Below, in pieces: positions 19,755-30,650 of a stretch of DNA of 64,000 nt; position 1 is the first letter of the stretch; each line of letters begins with the position of its first letter. The DNA lies in NCBI GenBank assembly GCA_963931925.1, contig OZ007579.1:38361566-38425565 (forward strand). The letters are read 5' to 3'. Position numbers and translations under genes: made by a program. This DNA comes from Onchidella celtica. Lineage: Eukaryota; Mollusca; Gastropoda; Systellommatophora; Onchidiidae. The notes beneath the pieces are model-generated. The model ran no database searches, had not been told where the DNA came from, and was given only the letters and a program-made list of their open reading frames with translations.

Positions 19755-20062
19755 CCCAACTGGTTGGACGCGGTTACCTAGAGGCAAGCTGCTCGACTCT
19801 CATGCCGAAGGTACCAGGTTCGAATCCTGGTCGGTGCCGGCATGTTGGAATTTCTTGTTTTTATTTTTCTTATTCTGGTAGGGATTCGTTTTTTAGAATT
19901 TTGCCTGTTCGGCTTGCTCTTTTCGATTTCCAACTGCCAAGGTATCTTTAATGTCCGCAACTTACACACTTGCCCTCCGAATTTTTTTGTCTTTAACCGA
20001 GAAAACTAGGCGCTCGATCCTATCTACCATAGGAGCAGGGACAGAAAAATATGAGAAAAATG
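19755..20062. mobile_element. rearranged SINE (copy 6): head in + orientation, body in - orientation
   Basis: 19755-19850 is a + strand tRNA-like head (CCTAGAGGC A-box area; GGTTCGAATCCTGG B-box area; then CGGCATGTTGGAATTTC). From about 19855 the sequence is the SINE body on the minus strand (GGTAGGGATTCG..TTCCAACTGCCAAGG..GGAGCAGGGACAG). So head and body face opposite ways. Confidence 0.8.
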
Positions 20063-20084
20063 CCAAAATTTCATCATGACTTTT

Positions 20085-20180
20085 GTCCCATCATGGCGAG
20101 GGAGGGGTGGGGGGGGGGGTTGGGAGGCTTGAAATGGGGATGGGGGTGAGACAAAAAAGGTTGAGAAACACTGACCAAAA
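20085..20180 (-). mobile_element. possible hAT-type terminal fragment
   Basis: A G-rich run followed by AAAAAGGTTGAGAAACACTG, the reverse complement of a CAGTGTTTCTCAACC-type end. No transposase is seen. Confidence 0.35.
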
Positions 20181-20784
20181 TGCTTTCGTGTGTATCCGGG
20201 GCGAAATCGACGACGTTTAGAGCCAGTGTTGACACAGCGGTATCTTTGATTGGTCTCTTTGCTGATTGCAAGCATCATGTGGTCATTCTCAACCAATCAA
20301 AATCTGTGAAACTTACATTTGTTATACAATCAAAACAACCCACACAGAGGGCCCAAATGTGCGAAAACCCCGGTCCGCTGGTCCCCCCCCCCCCCCCGGT
20401 ACCACTGTGATGTGGACAATGGCTGGACAATGTAGACTTGTTGTGTGTTTATGTAGTTGACTGTTTGTGAGTTCTCACTTTCTGGCCTGCTTTTGTCTCT
20501 GTTCTGTGTTTACAAACCGTGCCTAGACTGTCAGCGGTGGCCGTCTATGTCAACATTGAGATGGCATGACCAAAGAAATCTGTGTTTAATCAAAACTGGC
20601 CAGGTGCCAAACCTTTCTCAATCATAGAACGCGGGCGCGGCCCTGCCACAGGGATAGTATTTTTGTTGCGCATTCCACGGCAGCTGGACATGGAAAGGGT
20701 GGGGTGGGGGGGGGGGGGGGGAGAGAATCTCAGAATTACAGATTTCACTGACGGACTCACAATGGAAATATTCGGTTACTGTAT

Positions 20785-20995
20785 CTTTCTTTCTTTCTCT
20801 TGCTTGTTTCCGTTTTCTTCTTTCTTTCTTTTGTTAATTTCTTTTTCTGTCTTTCTCTCTTTCTTTCTTTTGTATATTTCTTTCTTTCTTTCAATCTGTC
20901 TTTCTTTCTTTCTTTCCTCCTTTCTCTATTCACTTCTTTCGATCCCTTTTCTTCCCTCCTTCTATCCCTGTTCTCTTTCTTTCCTTTTTTTTTTC
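20785..20995 (+). repeat. (CTTT)n pyrimidine tract
   Basis: Imperfect TTTCTTTCTTTC tract. Open frames here are artefacts. Confidence 0.9.
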
Positions 20996-21127
20996 CGGCC
21001 AAATTTGGACCCCCTTCATTCGTAGTTTATTTGCTTTTTGTCAGGAAGATTTCCAAATGATATTTCCAGAAGGGAAACGGGGGTGGTATGGAGGCTTGAG
21101 GACGGATAGGTGAGGAAGAAGGCTGAG

Positions 21128-21270
21128 GTACCCGACATTGTCTGGGATACACCAGCTGTGCTCCCGCCTCTCTCTTCCCGTCTCTCTTCCACCCCTTCCC
21201 TCTCTCTGTATCTCTCACCTCCTCCGCCCTCTCTCTCTATTTATCTCACTGCTTCCCCCCGCCCCCTCCT
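21128..21270 (+). repeat. adaptor-like block plus CT-rich tract
   Basis: GTACCCGACATTGTCTGGGA and GTGCTCCCGCCTCTCTC, then a CT-rich tract. Same family as 18528-18712. Confidence 0.6.
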
Positions 21271-23040
21271 CCTTTCAGTGCCATGAATTTTGTATTTTGC
21301 AACGAGTTTTGAAAATGTGTCCATCAGTACAATTCATTACCATCTTGCCGGACCATGGATCACTCTCTATTTCCTCATGTTTAGCCAATGCGGGGGGTTG
21401 TGATTCCTACTCGAAGACGATCACAGCCATAGGCTTTTGCACTGTCAAACAGGGGAAAACTATGCTTATAATCAGTGGCCCCTATAACTATGAAACTAAT
21501 GAAGCTTAAGCCAGGGCCCCTAATCCCGAAGAAACTTGAAATATTTAATGAGTGAATTTTGGATTGTCGCTGATTGCGAAGGGACCCCGTAACAGTTCAG
21601 GCTCATCGCAGTATTGGCACGGGGCTCACCCCCTGGCAGTGTACCTCTAGAACCTGACAACATTTATCAATTTTGCCCCCGTCATGTTGGAAAACTGTAG
21701 AAGGTTCGAACATTGGGAGATTTTTCTATGTGACGGGAAGGCGCGCTAACTTTTATTTATTATCACCACTTTCTTTATAATTAATATTATATTTTTATTT
21801 TGAAATTTTGCCCCCCCCCCCCCCCCGCAGAATTTAGAGCTCAGGGCAATCGCCTACGTGGCCCCACCTATGCTGAGCCACTGATCACCGCCCCTGACGG
21901 CCAAAGGCTCAAAATCAGGTCGATCTGAAGGGACCAGAAAACTGGTGGGCTGGAGGGAATTTCCGGTCGTGAATGAAAGTTTAACCGATGCAAGATTTCT
22001 GACAACCAAAATAGACATTAACTTGTAGAGACGGACAACTGTTGGCCGACGGTTTTGTTATTAGATCTCCAGCGGCGGATCCACTATGAAAATAATAAAG
22101 CCTATGCATCGGTGCCCCATAATCCCGGAGGGACCTTGAAGAAACCCTTTTTTTTCTTTATTTAAACATTCGATGACAGGCCGTATAATGAGCAGTTCGC
22201 ATTTTTAGCAAAATTTAAGGGCTTTAGTCATTTTCTTTCCATACCAAAGTATCAAAAGACATTACGATAAGGGCCGAAAGACTGTCCCCCCCCCCCCACC
22301 CCCACCCGGCCGCAGCTATTTTGCAATAAGCGAAAATATCCCGTATAATCAATAGTTCGAGTTTAAACAATATCCAGGAGCTGTATGTAAACAATTTCTT
22401 TCATTATCAAAGTATTCAAAGTCGTATAAACAGATAATATCATAACTTATCATCTGTAAACATTTCACCTGGTCACCTGGTTGTTACCTCAGCAAAGAGT
22501 GTTGCACAAAATGTCCTGTAGTTTTATTTCTCTACTTGGATAACAAAATCTTAATTTATTATAGTGGACAAAACATTCTGCACTGATTAAAAAGTAGACA
22601 CTGTACGACATTGCAACTCGCCGGTCCCTCTCCTCTAGTTAATAACGTTAGTATGCGCTCCAAACTGTGTACGGAGTGCAAATGCCCAGGGCAGTGATCT
22701 TCCGAAAACGTAGATCTTCAACTCACTCCAAATTCTGTACATTTCTTTATTACTGATCGTCATAGTCAGCACACACCTATCAAATGATGAGAAATTGCAC
22801 AGTGCTTTTTAAAAAAAAAATTCCATTTCCATCCTCACTTGCAACTCCAGCTGACTGCAAAAACTACAAATATAACAAAATACTTTTACAATAATAAGAC
22901 TGTCTCACCACTGTTATGATAAAGCATTGTCTTTCGGTGTCCATTAATTTTTAATCATTCAAATTTTAATTTTTACATCCACTGGCTGTTGCCGACTTCT
23001 GTATTTGCATTTTGTATTCGTAGATCTATACTTTTTTAAA
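21271..23040. other. no gene seen; fragments of GGCGGATCC-type repeats
   Basis: Segments such as CCCTAATCCCGAAGAAACTT (21500s), CCCCGTAACAGTTCAGGCTC (21590s), GGCGGATCCACTATG and CCCATAATCCCGGAGGG (22070-22130) recur at 25080-25230 and 41460-41550. They look like eroded DNA-transposon relics. C-runs are at 21810-21830 and 22285-22300. A degenerate SINE tail may lie at 22675-22720. Confidence 0.4.
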
Positions 23041-23044
23041 ATCC

Positions 23045-23432
23045 CATTTCGGAAATTTGCCTTTGCGTCGCTGCAGCCCAGTTACAACTGGAGCGGATAT
23101 GTCGTCGCCACAGTGCATGGCGTTTTTTTTTTTTTTAAAGGGGTGGAGGTGGTAGGGATAAATTAATTTTTTATTTAATTTTGCCAATGCAGTGTTCTGT
23201 TCGGCCTGCTCTTCTCGATTTCCAACTGCCGAGGTATCTTTAACGTGCGCAACGTGTACACGGACCATCCGAGTTGTTCGTCCTTATCCGAGCAGACTAG
23301 GTGCTCGATCCTATCTACCATAGGATCAGGGACAGGAAATTTGAGAAAATCGTAAAATTCAACATGACTGCACCGAACCCAGTACCTTCGGCATGACAAG
23401 CGAGCACCTTGCCCCAGACAACCGTGTCCCTT
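23045..23432 (-). mobile_element. SINE copy 7 with the alternative tail (tail B)
   Basis: Minus-strand SINE body and head (23140-23432). The usual TGTAAATGCC tail is absent. In its place are a T-run and the reverse complement of CTCCAGTTGTAACTGGGCTG (23069-23120). The copy at 61684-62052 has the same body-to-tail-B layout. Confidence 0.8.
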
Positions 23433-23989
23433 TAACTTTTACACTGTGCCATCTTAAGTACATTGCTTGTAATCTATCATATATTTCAGTAACTTGCAAC
23501 CTTTGGCATGACTAACTGACCAAACTATACACTCTTCAGGCCTTAAATTTAGCAGGAAGGTGACAATTGAGATAAGGAAGATGATGGCTATAATTAAAAG
23601 TTGTTTACTTCAAGCATGTATTTTAAAAAAATAACAATGTTTATTGCTATGTAGCATCTGTATACTTGCATGTTTGTTTCGTAATGTATAGTACCGTGCA
23701 TGTCATAAAAAGTAACCGTATCAAGCGTTCAGTTTGGTGCGTAATGTTGTGGTGCGCATGAGTTCTGAAGCAAGACTGTAGTTTATTACTTTTATCTTAA
23801 GTACATTGCTTGTAATAAAATAATATTTGACTTCTACCGTTAAAAAAACAACAACAAAAAACCCATTGTTTTTAGATGATCACTGCCCTTAGCAGTAAAC
23901 AATATAAAATTATCTTCCCGTGACACCATATGAAAGTTCCCTGGCCACATGTCTGGTTCTGTCAGAGTTTCAATTCTTTTTTCAGGACC

Positions 23990-24240
23990 ACAGCCAATCT
24001 TGGCCAGTGCGCATGCTCAGCCTGTTTTTAATTCTACTCGAAAAATGACTCGAAATGTCGGAACACTCTCTTCTGTTTAAATCAATCGTGACTCAAAATC
24101 AACGAACGTATTAAAAATATAGCGAACTTCAAAATCTGTTAAGATATGCCCATCTGCGTCTTTACGAGTTTCTTTGCGTAATGTGATATTTCGTAGAATT
24201 TAAGGCTCAGCATTGACAAAGTCGTTCATGATTTTCATTG
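23990..24240 (+). repeat. dispersed repeat, family R4 copy
   Basis: Shares CTCAAAATCAACGAA, AATATAGCGAACTTCAA, TTTCGTAGAATTTAAGG and TTCATGATT..GGAGGCCTT with 31990-32200. A weaker relative is at 50230-50480. Confidence 0.6.
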
Positions 24241-24249
24241 GAGGCCTTT

Positions 24250-24545
24250 CGCCTTCCACCTAGGCATTGTCCATCCACTGCAGGGTGTACCCCCCCCCCT
24301 CCCCCACCACCGTCAATGACGCCCATTCCTTTCTGTCTGTATGTCTTCCCCATCCATGTTGTTCTCTCCATCCCGTCTCTTTTTAATATCATCCTGCCAT
24401 CTTCTTCCTGGTCATCCTTCCTGTGTTCTTCCTGTCTGTGGTTGCCATTCAGCGCAGCGTTTTGTCCATCTACTGTCATTCATCCTTCCCACATGACTTG
24501 CCCAATTCCACTTTTGTCGTAGCGTGCATTTTACTATGTCCGTTA
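24250..24545 (-). pseudogene. LINE reverse-transcriptase C-terminal fragment (decayed)
   Basis: The minus strand reads QKWNWASHVGRMNDSRWTKR then CAEWQPQTGRTQEG, a stop, and PGRRWQDDI. This is the W-A-x-H-V-x-R-M ... G-R-x-x-R-W-x-D-D-I signature at the C-terminal end of many non-LTR retrotransposon proteins. One in-frame stop and frame drift show it is dead. Confidence 0.7.
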
Positions 24546-24588
24546 GCTTCGATGTGGGGAATTGGAGGTCTTACTTCAATTATGATCA

Positions 24589-24775
24589 TTATCATCATCA
24601 TTAAGTGCCCCGCCGGCAGGCGTTGGCGATCATGACCCTCCATCTCTCGCGATCTTCCGTAGCCCTGATGACGTCGCTGGTGGTGTACATTCCCAGCCAG
24701 GCCTTTAGGTCCTCTTGCATCTTTATGCGTTGTCGTCCCCGGCTTCTTCTTCCATTGAACTTCCCTGTTGTTACT
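24589..24775 (-). pseudogene. LINE C-terminal fragment with TGATGA tail
   Basis: The minus-strand open stretch ends RERWRVMIANACRRGT and a TAA, followed directly by a (TGA)n microsatellite, the usual 3' end of a non-LTR element. Upstream it carries GRRSRGRQRIK. A related end (EWRAMIANVCPRQGN) lies at 51806-51915. 5'-truncated. Confidence 0.7.
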
Positions 24776-24872
24776 TATTGTTCTTTATGATAATATAATG
24801 TTGCAAATAACGTCTCTTCAATGTACACTAATTTCCCATTAAATAATCCTACTGACTAATTTTTCCCTCCAG

Positions 24873-25027
24873 ACGCATGTTTCCAGTCCTACACTTCATG
24901 ATCTCTGGCCTGGAACCAGACAGATTATACAGAGTCTACGTGGACATGATCGTGGCTGACAACAGCCATTGGAAGTTCCAAGGTGGCAAATGGGTGTCTT
25001 GTGGCACTGCCGAACCTCTACCAGCGG
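24873..25027 (+). CDS. T-box gene exon 2 (core of the T-domain)
   Basis: Acceptor TTTTTCCCTCCAG|A, donor GCGG|GTGAGT. It enters in phase 2 (completing GRRMFP across the junction) and leaves in phase 1. Encodes [20 protein letters not shown], then [18 protein letters not shown] and KWVSCG, the conserved beta-strand core of the T-domain. The [10 protein letters not shown] stretch is typical of the Tbr group. It sits 16.4 kb after exon 1. Confidence 0.96.
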
Positions 25028-25079
25028 GTGAGTACAGCTCTATGTTGTGACCTATGTATATCATAATAGCCTACTTCTC

Positions 25080-25300
25080 AAACTCAGTCAGTGGTGGACC
25101 GGTATTTTTGGGACCTTTAAGCTTGAATTGTCATGGGACTCCTTAGCAACAATTGAGCAACATCAAAAATTCACCCATTAAAAAAAAAGTTTCTTGGCGG
25201 CCCCTCCGGGATTAGCGGCCCTACAGCTGAAGTTCCGTTAGTTTCGTAGAAGATCCCCCACTGAACCCAGTCCTGCCTACACAGCAAATCCCCCATGAAA
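25080..25300. repeat. eroded repeat related to 21480-21560 and 22070-22140
   Basis: Contains CAGTGGTGGACCGG, AAAATTCACCCATTAAA, GGCGGCCCCTCCGGGATTAG and TTCCGTTAGTTTCGTAG. These blocks match, inverted, the 21470-21560 segment. Confidence 0.45.
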
Positions 25301-25389
25301 TCCCGTTACATGAAAACAAGGAAAGACTTCCGAATGCGTCACATGCCAGTATTGCCAGATTCACCCCACCCCCCTCTCTCTATCCAGGA

Positions 25390-25762
25390 GTCTTAAAAGA
25401 CCATTTGGGGCGTCACAGAAGACTTCACAACCAGCTTCCTCCATTCCTACTGGTTCTCAGACGCTCTTATGCAGTTGCTGAGTGTGAGGCCAGCCATTCT
25501 CTGATGTTGTCCTCCCATCTCTTTCTCTGTCTTCCTCTCCTTCTGCCTCCTCGCACTGTTCCTTGTAGAGTGGTTTTAGCAAGTCCTGTTGATCTTGATA
25601 CATGACCGTACAATCTCATTTCCCGTCTTTTCACTGTGGACAACAGGTCTTCGTATGGTCCAATGGCTTGCCTTACTCTGGTCTGGACCTCCAAGTTGGT
25701 AATGTGGTCTTTATATGAGATGCCAAGGATCTTGCGGAAGCATCTAATCTCTAATGCCTACA
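25390..25762 (-). pseudogene. LINE reverse-transcriptase C-terminal fragment
   Basis: The minus strand encodes ILGISYKDHITNLEVQTRVR, then QAIGPYEDLLSTVKRREMRL and YGHVSRSTGLAKTTLQGTVR, with GRQRKRWEDNIREW. This is the C-terminal tail of a non-LTR retrotransposon protein. The same family, better preserved, lies at 49375-49830. It is 5'-truncated and inserted against the host gene. Confidence 0.85.
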
Positions 25763-27490
25763 AAACAGTAACAAAAAAAAAATGTATTATATAATTATAT
25801 ATAAAAAAATGGACAAAATATAATAAAGTTCGTGTTTTATAATGAATGACCATGCAACACCTGAATACTGTAGGCTGCATTCTTCTTCTTCTTCTTTCGT
25901 TCACCGATCTAAATCTGCAGATTTGTTCTTTTAAGAAAATCTACGGTTTTCTGCAGTTCTGGCAGAGCACCATAGAGTTTGATATTCAGATAGGCTGCGT
26001 AAGGGACGAGATAGGCATCAAGCTTTATAGTATAGATACCACTGAACACCTCGTATGGGGGCATCCATCTCTTCTCCCCTCAATTTCTGGTCTGTATTGG
26101 TACATGCCAGGGGTCTGCCCGGAGTCTCTGCCTTCCGAACCACGTGACAGATATAAACAGTAAACAGTTGCATAAAAGCTTCACAGTGTAGAAAATTCAT
26201 GCTATTCTCTCTCTCTCTCTCTCCCCCCCCCCCCCCTACCTCCCCGCGTTTCACGATTACCCCCCGTAACTTGAAATCCGGTTCAGATTGCCAGGAGGTG
26301 GGATAAACTTGAACTCTATTTCAAGGTTGATTTGGGCATTACCTCCAGGGCTAGCTAATTTAACCCAGACTTTTATTTTTTTTTTCTTATATAGAAATGA
26401 AAGTTTCCTCAAGTCTGACATTATTCTCACCATGAAAAATTTATATAAATTTTGTTTATTGATTGTATTTCTTTATTTTTATCTAACTAGACAGATCGTT
26501 TGATACACTAGAAATATTATAATTAAGTTGCATAGTTTTAATACAATTTACACTATTAAGACATTAAACAGTCAAAAATAGTTTAAAAAACTGTTTTAGA
26601 GATTGGTCCATGTGTTTTTTCTCCCAATATTTTTTATCAGGAATTGTAATTATAGTAGTGGATTTTTTGTGTGGTGGGGGTGGGGGGGGGGGAGGGGGGG
26701 TTGGGGGAGACTCAGATTCAACTACGATTTGGAAATGTACTCATTCAGTGCGTGGCTCAGTGATTACAGATAACTGAATGGATAAACACGTAATTCAAAG
26801 AACTGTATAAAGAGTAGATAGATGCTTATATGTCATTTATATAAGCAAATGGATTTAAAGAATTTAAATTGATGGAAAAGAGAAAATAATCCTATAGGCT
26901 AGGAAGAAAACATCTAGAGAAAAAGATAGATAAGATGACGGGGGCGGGCGGGGGGGGGGGGGGGTCATATTCATATGCTCGCCTCGTAGGCGATCCATGT
27001 TTCTGTTACTCCACAATTTGCTTCCTTCAGCGAATGAACGATGAGGGAAACTGCGGCACGGTGCTAAAAATAGCATTTCCCTGTTCTAAAAGCTTGGAGT
27101 TGGAAGTGTTTGTTTGCGAATTTTACGCGTGTATTATGCAAAATTAACAAATTATCCAGAGTTTGCAGCAGTTTTACATTATCCCCTTACATCACTATAA
27201 GTCGAGTTATAGGCGATGAGAATGCTTCCAGGGTTTTTGGAGCCCTCCCACAAAGGGCCATTGAGGGCAGAGCTTTCACCCTCAGGTCCATTATATATAC
27301 TATACGAATACCAATAATATACTGTGATATAGTCAACCATTATTACATTCAAGTGTTATGTCTTTGGAATTAATTTACTTTTATATATAATGTATTTTGA
27401 TTCCTATCACCTCCCGAGGTGTGAGAAAAATGATCGGAACAATTGAGACAGTGGATACGTTTCTTCTGTCGTGCTGTGTGGAAAATACTT
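25763..27490. other. no gene seen; intron 2 DNA
   Basis: AT-rich with G-rich runs at 26675-26710 and 26938-26965 and a (CT)n/C-run at 26205-26240. No coding feature is supported. Confidence 0.4.
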
Positions 27491-27500
27491 TAGTACCTAC

Positions 27501-27870
27501 CACAGACTAATAAAATACACAGACTGGATGATCCCATTGTGTGACGCCACAAAACAGCGAAAGGTCATGAACCATCCGCCATTTTAGCTTTAAGGTAGCT
27601 GATCGACGCTTCAGCATAGCTACAATTTTGAACGATACCATTTTCACGCGCCTACTGAACGCGGAAGTTTGGTTCCGCACCAAGAAATGAATACATGTAC
27701 AACCAATCTTGACAAATAAAAAGAAATTTCTATTGCAGATAGAACTAGAATCGGAATTTCCCGAACGGCGGCCATGTTGGTTATACACACAGTCGTCGCT
27801 CGGGAAATTCCGTAAAAAACGACACAGCCCGAAGCTCTTGTTTCCAGTCTGGTTGATTGATTAGTCTGTG
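27501..27870. mobile_element. MITE, family M1 copy 1
   Basis: 370 bp. Terminal inverted repeats are CACAGACTAATAAAATACAC..AGACTGG at the left and CCAGTCTGG..GATTAGTCTGTG at the right. The left flank is GTACCTAC, the same octamer that forms the target duplication of the second copy (32902-33266). The right flank does not match, so the duplication is not intact here. No transposase: a non-autonomous DNA element, inverted relative to copy 2. Confidence 0.9.
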
Positions 27871-27962
27871 GGTAGGATGGCTGCGCTCTAGGATTCTCGC
27901 CCCTATCCTTGTTCCAGAATATCGCGACCTTGGTTCTTGTTTGTTTCCCCAACTCCACTTTT

Positions 27963-28180
27963 TTGCATAGCTGAGAAATGCAACGTTAAATGTTTGCGGC
28001 TTTAATATGACGATAAAGGGTGAGAGCGAATCGGAACTGTGAAAGAGCTTGATAAGTGCCAAAACGCATTTTAAACAAGTGTCAAAGAGTATATTTGTTA
28101 CACCTCTGCTACATACTAAGAGATCCACAGTTTTTTTTTCCTTTAGAAATGGAGATAGAACAAACAAGAACTAAAATTTC
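27963..28180 (+). repeat. dispersed repeat, family R5 copy
   Basis: TAGCTGAGAAATGCAACGTTAA, then AACTGTGAAAGAGCTTGATA and AAATGGAGATAGAACAAAC. The inverse copy is at 36330-36605. Confidence 0.75.
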
Positions 28181-29290
28181 TGTTGTTTGTTTCCTCTGGT
28201 TTCTTGTCGTGACTTTCTTTTTTTTTTCTTGGTTGCCTGAGGCCCGTCTTAGTCCTCAGAAGGACTGCTTGATAGCTCTGAAAAGGGCCTGTTTGTTTAG
28301 TGAAAACGGTGTTGTAAAATGGCTGTAATGTGGACTATCCGAACTGAGTAAGATACATCTTCCAAATTCTTTGTAACAAGCTCATTGAAATTAGGATTTT
28401 GTTTTTTCAGACGGTTGCAAGTAATAAGAAATTTAATTCCATAAATCATTTTAATAATTACTACCGGTACTGTAAAGGTATAATGCTGAAAAAAAAAACA
28501 ACAAAAAAACAAAACAACAAACAGATGATTAGATGACACTTCAGAATGGGGGAGGAATTGAGGAAACCCAGGATCGCAAGTGGAGGAAAACGTGGCCTGG
28601 CACTCTGAGAGCCATTGATTTAAAGAAGAGCTGACAGAAGAAAACGAAGAACAAGGCCGACGAAGAAGAAGGAAAAGACGCAGGAAAAAAAAAAGAGAAA
28701 AGAGAGAAATGGCAAGAAACAAGCAAAACAAGAAGACAAACAAAAACAAGCAAAGCCAGGTGTAAATGCAAACAGCTGTGACCCCTCCGAAAACATTGAC
28801 CTCACGGCTTCATGACGGTACAGTATTGACCCGTGTGAAGCATCAATTCATTTATTTACTAGAATAATGTTATGTTGATATCGGCTAATTTCACAGTTTG
28901 ACCGCATGAGGTTTCATTTTTCAAGACCCGCTAGACGAGTGAAAACTAATTTCTTTAGCAATGGGTAATGGGCACGTGGCAGGACACGATAAACACGTGG
29001 CAATGCGTTTTTTTTTTATCATCAATGGTGAATGGATTAATTCATCAAATGATTATTCAGTGGGGCGCCATTTCATCAGTAATAAATACTCTTTATATAT
29101 TCTCCACTCTGGGCAAGGCACTGTTCTATAATATTATTATAAACACCACAACAGCGACATTGAATATTGTTTTTATTATTATTATTATTATTATTATCAA
29201 GCTTATTATTGTACTCTTGTGTGAGATCGGTAGGTATGTTCGAAGGTGTTAACCAACTTTTCCTCCGACCGAATGTAAAGCTATACAATC
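28181..29290. other. no gene seen; degenerate SINE tail near 28690-28800
   Basis: The A-rich segment with AGGTGTAAATGCAAACAGCTGTGACCCCTCC (read in two parts) resembles a decayed SINE tail. An (ATT)n run is at 29168-29200. The rest is unassigned. Confidence 0.4.
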
Positions 29291-29299
29291 TATAGGTTT

Positions 29300-29880
29300 C
29301 CGACCACCGAAACTAGCAAAAATTAAAGAGATTTCCAGCCAAAAGTTTGAACCAACGTGATTTCTCAAACTCACAACGCTACCGGGATCTTAGAAGGACG
29401 ACGGGAGGGGAAGGGACGGGGGTAATTCTGTTGTCCTTGCACAATCAATGTCTCCTGCTGGAGACAACACAAACAGCACAGGCGAACCATAACTCAGTAC
29501 ACAAAGATAGCCCCGCCTCCTTCCGCGCATCTGTCCAATCAGGAACGAGTTTATAAAGCTCGCCGGTCCTAAACCCATCCTAATCGTGTTATGGGAAAGC
29601 GCAAATCCTGTTTGGCCGAAGCACCCTCTCGTTTTTATTGATCTTTGTCCGACTTTTGCTAACTACCCGTCATTAACTGAGCCCTGAACATTCAGTGGAG
29701 GGTCCAGCACCAAAGACCTTCTGCGCGGCAGGGGCCTTTGTCAACTCATTCGCACTAATTAGCACGTCCAGTGAACGCGCGGGGCGGTAGGACCAACGTT
29801 CCCATGACATCATCAGTTTCTGTGCGCTTCTGGTCTCTCACGTTCACCCGAGTTCTCCCCGAGCTAGCAACGTGAATATC
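29300..29880 (+). promoter_or_regulatory. candidate intronic promoter or enhancer in intron 2
   Basis: A rare non-repetitive, GC-balanced block. It contains a GC box CCCCGCCTCC (29511-29520), a CCAAT box in GTCCAATCAG (29533-29542) and TATAAA (29552-29557), in that order on the + strand. Downstream are CTAATTAGC and TGACATCA (homeodomain- and CRE-like) and a GC-rich GCGCGGGGCGG segment. Start of transcription would be near 29580. It could drive an N-terminally truncated isoform, a noncoding RNA, or act as an enhancer. Inferred from motifs only. Confidence 0.35.
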
Positions 29881-30087
29881 TCATTATCTATCATAATTTC
29901 TGGGAAATCCGTGTCCTTTGGAGTTTGGAGGCAAATAAGGGGTAGCCAATAATTTGTACAACAACACGACGCAGCTGGGATTCATGAATACAAAATGGAA
30001 AACGTCTATTTTTTTCAGCGCATTTGATGAAGAATGTTTTCTGTTTGATAACGAATTGATCAGCACGCGCATTGTCATTAGCATGGC

Positions 30088-30513
30088 TTTGGTTGGAAAA
30101 CTTTTCATTATACTTTGTGCGTTGTTTGTCTTCTTGCGTGAATGTATCTGTTGGGTTCTTTGGTTGGAAAACTTTTCATTATACTTTGTGCGTTGTTTGT
30201 CTTCTTGCGTGAATGTATCTGTTGGGTTCTTTGGTTGGAAAACTTTTCATTATACTTTGTGCGTTGTTTGTCTTCTTGCGTGAATGTATCTGTTGGGTTC
30301 TTTGGTTGGAAAACTTTTCATTATACTTTGTGCGTTGTTTGTCTTCTTGCGTGAATGTATCTGTTGGGTTCTTTGGTTGGAAAACTTTTCATTATACTTT
30401 GTGCGTTGTTTGTCTTCTTGCGTGAATGTATCTGTTGGGTTCTTTGGTTGGAAAACTTTTCATTATACTTTGTGCGTTGTTTGTCTTCTTGCGTGAATGT
30501 ATCTGTTGGGTTT
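30088..30513 (+). repeat. 6 x 71-bp tandem repeat
   Basis: Six units of exactly 71 bp (GGTTGGAAAAC starts at 30091, 30162, 30233, 30304, 30375 and 30446), essentially identical. Because 71 is not a multiple of 3 the repeat stays open across frames, which yields repeated overlapping 70-codon open frames. These are not genes. Confidence 0.95.
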
Positions 30514-30650
30514 GATTAGGTATTTGGGGGAGGATGGGTAGGGAGGAGGAGAAAAACGGGGAGGGGGGGGGGGGAGGTGAAAGATAACTTGGAGCATAAG
30601 GGGGCTGATTGTCTGAAAAAAAGGGTTGAGAACCGCTGTTCTATACGCCA
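30514..30650 (-). mobile_element. G-rich run and possible hAT-type terminal fragment
   Basis: AAAAAAAGGGTTGAGAACCG followed by CTG is the reverse complement of a CAGCGGTTCTCAACCC-type end. No transposase is seen. Confidence 0.4.

Noticed and set aside
30142-30496. Repeated 70-residue hydrophobic peptides (MYLLGSLVGKLF...)
   Set aside because: Three overlapping readings of one 71-bp tandem repeat; not separate genes.
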